Positions 58,963 to 64,000 of a stretch of 64,000 nucleotides of DNA are shown piece by piece. Position 1 is the stretch's first letter. Each line of letters opens with the position of its first letter. Below the pieces are notes generated by a model. That model searched no databases and was not told the origin of the DNA. It saw nothing but the letters and a program-made list of their open reading frames with translations. The stretch is from assembly GCA_024234815.1 (NCBI GenBank), contig JACKNO010000003.1, forward strand, positions 434,001 through 498,000, in the 5' to 3' direction. This stretch comes from Pseudomonadales bacterium (lineage in GTDB: Bacteria; Pseudomonadota; Gammaproteobacteria; Pseudomonadales; Halieaceae). Position numbers and translations under genes: made by a program.

Positions 58963-60174
58963 GTGAGCACAAAACCGCACGCACCACCGCTTAGCCTCGT
59001 GCAGACGCTGGCGGACCGCTTCGCCGGAAAGCTGCCGGGAAACGAACCCTGCGGGCTCGGCGTACCGGTTGAACATTACACCGACCAGCAGCGCTTCGAG
59101 GCAGAGCGCAAGCGCCTGTTCCTGCGGCGCCCCCTGATTATCGGCCACGAATCACAGATCCCGGCGCCAGGAGACAGTATCGTCTACGATTGGCTTGGCT
59201 TGCCGCTGATCACCATGCGCGACAAGAGCGGCAAGCTGGGCACTTTCATGAACGTCTGCCGGCACCGCGGCATGCGCCTGGTGCAGGAGCAGGGCCAGAC
59301 CTGCCTGCGTTCGCTGGTCTGTCCCTACCACCAGTGGACTTACGGCCTGGACGGATCCCTGCGCAATATTCCGCGCCGCGAGAGCTTCGGCGAGATCGAC
59401 CTGTCTGACAGGGGCCTGGTAGCCCTGCCCACCGAGGTTCGCAACGGTTTGATATGGATAAAGGCCCGGCCAGGAGAGGCCCGGCCAGGAAAGGCCCGGC
59501 CAGGAGAGGCCCGGCCGGGAGCAGCAGAGCCCGCTGGAACAATGGGGCTGGACCAGCACCTGGCCGGACTTGACGCCGACCTCGATGAATTCGCCCTCGC
59601 CGACTATCACTTCTTCAGGCAAAACGTCAGAACCGTAGCCTGTAACTGGAAGCTCATACAGGACGCTTTCCTGGACGGCTACCATGTGACCCGCCTGCAC
59701 AAGGACACGGTAGGCGCATTCTTCCCGGACGCCCTGTCCACCTCAGACCGGCTGGGTGACCATATCCGGTCGGCGGTGGCGCGCAATGAGATTGCCGAGG
59801 CCGCAGACTGCGCCGGCAGCGAGCTTGACCTGCGTCATCACGCCACCTTCGCCTATACCGTTTTTCCCAATGCCATCATTATCTTTCACCCGGACTATAC
59901 GAGCGTTATCAGCCTGTTCCCGCTGAGCCCGGACCAGACCATCTTCGCCCACAGCATGCTCGTGCCGCGACCACCGGCATCAGCCGGGGAGCAGGATCAC
60001 TTCGAGCGCTCCTTCGAGCTGATCGACCAGGGAGTGTTCCAGGCTGAAGATATATTTGTCTCGGAAGGCGCCCAGCGCGGCATGCGCTCGGGCGCAAACC
60101 GGGAGCTGTTGTTCGGCGGTCTGGAGGAATCGGCAGTGCAGTTCCACCAGACCATCGAGCGGGAGTTGGCCTGA
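58963..60174 (+). CDS. Rieske non-heme iron oxygenase, alpha subunit
   Basis: I use the GTG at 58963 (MSTKPHAPPLSLVQTL) because GGAGG lies 8 nt upstream; a frame from 58894 has no ribosome site. The 403-residue product has the Rieske [2Fe-2S] ligands in VCRHRG and CPYHQW and a mononuclear iron site in AFLDGYHVTRLHKDT (His, His) with a later Asp. It resembles ring-hydroxylating and choline-monooxygenase-like oxygenases. An ARPGE/ARPGK repeat is inserted near residue 166, between the two domains. No reductase is adjacent. Confidence 0.9.
   Translation: MSTKPHAPPLSLVQTLADRFAGKLPGNEPCGLGVPVEHYTDQQRFEAERKRLFLRRPLIIGHESQIPAPGDSIVYDWLGLPLITMRDKSGKLGTFMNVCRHRGMRLVQEQGQTCLRSLVCPYHQWTYGLDGSLRNIPRRESFGEIDLSDRGLVALPTEVRNGLIWIKARPGEARPGKARPGEARPGAAEPAGTMGLDQHLAGLDADLDEFALADYHFFRQNVRTVACNWKLIQDAFLDGYHVTRLHKDTVGAFFPDALSTSDRLGDHIRSAVARNEIAEAADCAGSELDLRHHATFAYTVFPNAIIIFHPDYTSVISLFPLSPDQTIFAHSMLVPRPPASAGEQDHFERSFELIDQGVFQAEDIFVSEGAQRGMRSGANRELLFGGLEESAVQFHQTIERELA
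59462..59521 (+). repeat. 15-bp tandem repeat, four units, inside the Rieske gene
   Basis: Four in-frame units of AGGCCCGGCCAGGAG (59462, 59477, 59492, 59507) differ at only one or two positions. They encode (ARPGE/K)4 in a loop between the Rieske and catalytic domains. The near identity indicates recent slippage expansion; in-frame unit length keeps the protein readable. Confidence 0.93.
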
Positions 60175-60177
60175 GGC

Positions 60178-61428
60178 TTAACCGTCCCGGAAGGTCGCGT
60201 TGACATCCGCCTGCTGCGCATACTTGCGCAGCTCGTTACGGCCCACCACCATACGATGCACCTCGTCCGGGCCATCCGCCAGGCGCAGGGTGCGCTGTGC
60301 CATATACATACCCGCCAGCGGTGTGTCCTGGGAAATACCCAGGGCGCCGTACATCTGGATAGCCTGATCGACGATACGTATGGAGACATTGGGCACCGCG
60401 GTCTTGATCATGGAAATCCAGATCCTGGCCTCTTTGGGATCGGTGTTGTCCATCATCCACGCGGTTTTCAGCGTGAGCAGGCGCGCCTGCTCTATGTCCA
60501 TACGCGCCTGGGCGATGATGTCGATGTTGCCGCCGAGGCGGGCCAGCGGTTTGCCGAAGGCGATGCGTGACAGTGAGCGCTCACACAGTAGCTGCAAGGC
60601 TTTTTCCGCGGCGCCGATAGCGCGCATGCAGTGATGTATGCGGCCGGGCCCGAGGCGGCCCTGTGATATCTCAAAACCACGACCGGCGCCGAGAATCATA
60701 TTATCCCTGGGCACCCGCACGTTGGTGAATTTCTGGTGCATATGGCCGTGGGGCGCGTCGTCCATGGAGAAAACGTTCATCGGCCGCAAGTTTTCGAAGC
60801 CGGGCGTGTTGGTTGGCACCAGTATCTGCGACTGCTGCAGGTGCTTGGGGGCCTCGGGGTCGGTTTTCACCATTACGATCATGATCTTGCAACGCGGATC
60901 GCCGGCACCCGAAACGTAGTGCTTCTCGCCGTTGATTACCCACTCGTCGCCTTCGAGTACCGCGGAGGTACAGATATTGGTGGCGTCTGACGACGCAACA
61001 CCCGGCTCCGTCATTGCATAGGCAGAGCGGATCTCCCCGTTCATCAATGGCTCCAGCCACTGCTTCTTCTGGGCCTCACTGCCGTATTTGTGCAGCACCT
61101 CCATATTCCCGGTGTCCGGAGCGGCGCAGTTGAACACCTCGGCGGCGATATGGGATTTACCCATTTCCTCGGCCAGGTATGCGTACTCCACGGTATTGAG
61201 ACCGGAGCCGGCCTCGCCGTCTGTCAGGAAGAAATTCCAGAGGCCGCGAGAGCGCGCCTTTTCCTTCAGCCCCTCCATGATCTCGACCTGGCGAGCGGTA
61301 AACTGCCAACGATCACCCACGCCGATTTCACTGAGATATTCGCTCTCGACAGGCTCGATCTCCTGCTCCATAAAGCTTCTGACATCGGCCAGTATCGGCG
61401 CGATTTTTTCGCTGATTCCTAAATCCAT
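60178..61428 (-). CDS. Acyl-CoA dehydrogenase
   Basis: The 416-residue flavoenzyme has AYAMTEPGVASSDATN (FAD/substrate loop), GRGFEISQGRLGPGRIHHCMRAIGAAEKAL and the C-terminal region with the base-type motif near QAIQMYGALGISQDTPLAGMYMAQRTLRLADGPDEVH. It resembles the ACAD10/11-like group, acting on long-chain or branched acyl-CoAs. It converges on the Rieske gene (3 bp apart) and is 45 bp downstream of the acyl-CoA synthetase. Confidence 0.93.
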   Translation of the reverse strand: MDLGISEKIAPILADVRSFMEQEIEPVESEYLSEIGVGDRWQFTARQVEIMEGLKEKARSRGLWNFFLTDGEAGSGLNTVEYAYLAEEMGKSHIAAEVFNCAAPDTGNMEVLHKYGSEAQKKQWLEPLMNGEIRSAYAMTEPGVASSDATNICTSAVLEGDEWVINGEKHYVSGAGDPRCKIMIVMVKTDPEAPKHLQQSQILVPTNTPGFENLRPMNVFSMDDAPHGHMHQKFTNVRVPRDNMILGAGRGFEISQGRLGPGRIHHCMRAIGAAEKALQLLCERSLSRIAFGKPLARLGGNIDIIAQARMDIEQARLLTLKTAWMMDNTDPKEARIWISMIKTAVPNVSIRIVDQAIQMYGALGISQDTPLAGMYMAQRTLRLADGPDEVHRMVVGRNELRKYAQQADVNATFRDG

Positions 61429-61473
61429 TGTGCTCTCCTCGTTAACTAATTCGGGTATGTCGGTTTTTACGGG

Positions 61474-63195
61474 TCAGGACTTGCTGCCAGCCGCCAGCTC
61501 CGCGGCGTAGTCCGCCTTCAGCTGGCGCTTGAAAATTTTGCCCGATGCAATGCGGGGCAGCGGTTCGCCGCAAAACCAGATATGTGCAGGCAACTTGAAA
61601 CTCGCTATATGCGGGGCCATATGCTCGCGCAGCGCTTCGGCGCTCAGGCTGGCCCCCTCGTGCAGTACCACGGCCGCGCCCACGATTTCGCCGAGGCGCT
61701 CATCCGGCAGGCCGAATACGGCGGCTTCAAACACATCCGGATGGCTGTAGATAGCCGCCTCCACTTCGAGGCAACTGATATTTTCGCCGCCGCGAATAAT
61801 GATTTCCTTGATGCGATCGACGATGTACAGGAACCCGTCCTCATCGAGATAGCCCACGTCACCAGTGTGGAACCAGCCGTTGATAAAGGCATCGGCGGTG
61901 GCCTCAGGCTTGTTCCAGTAACCCACAACATTGGCCGGGGACTTGATGCAGACCTCACCGCGCTCGCCGGCGGGCAGCGCGTTGCCGTCCTCGCTGAGAA
62001 TCCTGAACTCGGTTACCGCCGGCACTGTCCGCCCCGTGCTGTTGGGGTTGGCCAGATAGAAAGCGCCGGCGTTCACGGCGCCCAGGGCATTGGTCTCCGT
62101 GAGGCCATAACCGATACCCGGCGTGGCGCGCTTGAAAGTGCCGCTGATCTTGCCCACCTGGTCGGGCGGCCGTGCGGCGCCGCCGGCCATGATGTCCACC
62201 AGGGAAGATATATCCCTGTCGGACTTCGCCGCGGCAGCCTGCAGTTCGGCGGACATGGTGGGCACACCGTTGAACCAGGTGATGCGCTCCTGCTCGATCA
62301 GCCGCAGGGCCTCCTGCGCATCCCACTTGTACATGATCACCAGTTTGCGCCCGACGATCACGGACATCATGAACGCGGAGTGACTGGCGGTGCAATGAAA
62401 CAGGGGAATGGTCAGCAGTCCCGCCGGGGGGTATTTGGCCCCGGATTCCACCTCACCCGCCATCTGTTTCGAAACCACCCCCATCAGCATCCAGCTGTAA
62501 AGCGCGGACAGTATCCCCCGGTGAGACGACAGGGCGCCCTTCGGGTGCCCGGTGGAACCGGAGGTGTACATAATCGTCGCGTAGTCGTCAGCCGCCACCT
62601 CGACATCAGGCATCGCCGCGCCCGCGAACTCGGCGACCAGCTCAGCGAATGGCTTGTGCTCGATGTCGAGGCCGGCGCAATCATCCACGGAGACAATGTG
62701 CAGGTCGTGGCGCCCGGCAATCGGCATGAGGCGCTCTATCCTGGCCCGGTCAGCCACTACCACTTTAGCGCCACTGTCCTGGAAACCGTAATCGAGTTCC
62801 TCCGTGGTCCACCAGGCGTTCATGGGCACCGCGACCGCCCCGATCGATGTCACGGCGACAAACGCCATCATCCACTGGGGATTATTGCGGCTGAGGATCG
62901 CCACCCGATCGCCCTTGCGCACGCCGAACCGCTCCACCAGGCCCATCGCGAACTCGGCGCTGTGGTTGTAGGCCTGGCCGTAGGTATAGCGCTCCTGCTG
63001 GTAGACCGCGAAGTCCTTGTCCGCATGCCGCAGCATGTTGAGAAAATAGGCTCCCAGGTTTGCGGGCATTGCGCTGTAGTTGCGGTACTCGATACCACCG
63101 ATATCGATGGTTTCCACGGCGAAGGGCTGGCCGGGCGCCGTCAGGGCGGCGGCCAGTTCATCGAACTTCTGTACCTCGGCATTCATCAGCTTCAC
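61474..63195 (-). CDS. Acyl-CoA synthetase (AMP-forming)
   Basis: The 573-residue ANL enzyme has the P-loop YTSGSTGHPKGALSSH, the middle motif GYGLTETNA, and the hinge GWFHTGDVGYLDEDGFLYIVDRIKEIIIRGGENIS with the catalytic Lys near IASGKIFKRQL. It activates a carboxylic acid to acyl-CoA, which the neighbouring dehydrogenases can oxidise. It lies between two acyl-CoA dehydrogenase genes on the same strand. Confidence 0.94.
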   Translation of the reverse strand: MKLMNAEVQKFDELAAALTAPGQPFAVETIDIGGIEYRNYSAMPANLGAYFLNMLRHADKDFAVYQQERYTYGQAYNHSAEFAMGLVERFGVRKGDRVAILSRNNPQWMMAFVAVTSIGAVAVPMNAWWTTEELDYGFQDSGAKVVVADRARIERLMPIAGRHDLHIVSVDDCAGLDIEHKPFAELVAEFAGAAMPDVEVAADDYATIMYTSGSTGHPKGALSSHRGILSALYSWMLMGVVSKQMAGEVESGAKYPPAGLLTIPLFHCTASHSAFMMSVIVGRKLVIMYKWDAQEALRLIEQERITWFNGVPTMSAELQAAAAKSDRDISSLVDIMAGGAARPPDQVGKISGTFKRATPGIGYGLTETNALGAVNAGAFYLANPNSTGRTVPAVTEFRILSEDGNALPAGERGEVCIKSPANVVGYWNKPEATADAFINGWFHTGDVGYLDEDGFLYIVDRIKEIIIRGGENISCLEVEAAIYSHPDVFEAAVFGLPDERLGEIVGAAVVLHEGASLSAEALREHMAPHIASFKLPAHIWFCGEPLPRIASGKIFKRQLKADYAAELAAGSKS

Positions 63196-63213
63196 CCCGT
63201 TTCCCGCACTGCC

Positions 63214-64000
63214 CTAGAAACCGCTCAGTAGAGCAAACCGGTCCAGGTGGTAGTTGTAATCGCCAAAGGTATGTTGGGCCACCCGGGCGCGCTTGATAAA
63301 AAAGCCTATTTCATACTCATCCGTCATGCCGATACCGCCGTGCATCTGGATCGCCTCGTTGCTGGCGCGCTGGGCGACCTCACACAGCTTGGCCTTGGCG
63401 GCGCTGGCCAGCAGGGCCAGCTCCTGCTCACCATCGTCGATGGCGTGCAGCGCCTGCAATACGATCGAGCGCGCCAGCTCAAGCTCGGCGAACAACTCGG
63501 CCGCGCGGTGTTGCAAGCCCTGGAAGGAACCGATGACTTTGCCGAACTGCTTGCGTTCCTTGAGGTAGGTCACGGTACGCTCAAAGGCTTCCACGGACAA
63601 GCCCAGCAACTCTGCCGCCAGGCCGATATTGGCGATATCCAGGGTGCGGCTGAGGCCGCCCCACGCATCGCCCTCGGCGCCGAGCAAATTGGCCGCCGGC
63701 ACCCGCACCTTGTCCAGGACCAGGGCGCCCACATTGCGCGAATCAACCATTTCGCGCCGCTCCACCGACAGGCCAGCTGTGGCTGCATCCACCAGCAGCG
63801 CGCTCAATCCCTGCTGCTGGCCCACGTCGCCACCGGTACGGGCGATCACGATAAACTGGTTGGCCGACGCCGCATCCAGCACCATCAGCTTACTGCCGCT
63901 GATCACGAAATCGTCACCGTCACGGCGGGCGCTTGTCGCGGTCTGTTGGGGCGCATGGTGCCCGCGCTCCTGCAGCGCCAGCGTAATCAGCTGCTCCCCG
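63214..64000 (-). CDS. Acyl-CoA dehydrogenase (C-terminal part, cut by window edge)
   Basis: The frame is open to position 64000 (GEQLITLALQERGHHAP at the edge), so the N-terminus lies outside. The visible 261 residues cover the middle beta domain and the C-terminal helical domain (TYLKERKQFGKVIGSFQGLQHRAAELFAELELARS and QMHGGIGMTDEYEIGFFIKRA). It resembles the smaller subunit-type dehydrogenases of steroid or aromatic catabolism, which pair with another subunit. It ends 18 bp before the synthetase. Confidence 0.9.
   Translation of the reverse strand, partial: GEQLITLALQERGHHAPQQTATSARRDGDDFVISGSKLMVLDAASANQFIVIARTGGDVGQQQGLSALLVDAATAGLSVERREMVDSRNVGALVLDKVRVPAANLLGAEGDAWGGLSRTLDIANIGLAAELLGLSVEAFERTVTYLKERKQFGKVIGSFQGLQHRAAELFAELELARSIVLQALHAIDDGEQELALLASAAKAKLCEVAQRASNEAIQMHGGIGMTDEYEIGFFIKRARVAQHTFGDYNYHLDRFALLSGF

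Overview
The window is high-GC DNA from a gammaproteobacterium. The core order carA-carB-greA ... rlmE-ftsH-folP-glmM-tpiA-secG-tRNA-Leu and tRNA-fMet-rimP-nusA is the classical gammaproteobacterial arrangement. The lipid and aromatic catabolism genes, the paired periplasmic DUF3604 proteins and the HupE/UreJ protein fit an aquatic, Halieaceae-like (OM60/NOR5) bacterium; the family-level guess is inference.

Layout. (1) 1-1194: start of nusA, rimP and initiator tRNA with its own promoter. (2) 1280-17023: accessory genes. These are an acryloyl-CoA reductase-like MDR, hppD, a small arsenic operon with a decayed arsC, and a minus-strand set of two DUF3604 proteins, a parvulin, a HupE/UreJ protein and a lipoprotein. 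An AraC-type regulator follows, then a divergent plus-strand set (cupin, epoxide-hydrolase-like enzyme, two paralogous membrane proteins) and a broken BrnTA toxin-antitoxin pair. Two copies of a 3 x 15-bp operator array (21-bp period) lie upstream of the DUF3604 gene and the cupin gene. (3) 17214-35103: a genomic island of about 17.9 kb integrated in the 3' end of tRNA-Leu(GAG), bounded by a 24-bp direct repeat. It carries an IS256-family insertion with a clear 8-bp target duplication, an ATPase-nuclease fusion, a type I restriction locus interleaved with Fic and AbiEi genes, a compact HEPN / pentapeptide-channel / nucleotidyltransferase cluster, an AlpA regulator and two tyrosine recombinases. 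(4) 35081-49623: core genes tRNA-Leu, secG, tpiA, glmM, folP, ftsH, rlmE, yhbY, feoAB, greA and carBA, with visible control sites (sigma-32-like promoter, Fur box, carA attenuator). (5) 49776-53241: an MFS transporter, two L,D-transpeptidases and an alanine-zipper lipoprotein. (6) 53344-64000: an acyl-CoA degradation cluster (thioesterase, Fe-ADH, MDR reductase, thiolase, SDR, MaoC hydratase, acyl-CoA dehydrogenases, acyl-CoA synthetase) with a divergent Rieske oxygenase containing a 15-bp minisatellite.

How it fits together. In relatives such as Pseudomonas, tRNA-Leu and tRNA-fMet are adjacent, so the 34 kb between them here looks like a stepwise insertion hotspot: older metabolic cargo first, then the tRNA-Leu island. 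The island is a defence island. The best candidate for an undescribed system is the four-gene HEPN / 2TM pentapeptide protein / nucleotidyltransferase / small helical protein cluster at 29207-31544. The ATPase-nuclease gene at 18771-20816 and the duplicated AraC operator arrays are the next most interesting. No CRISPR array or rRNA was seen.
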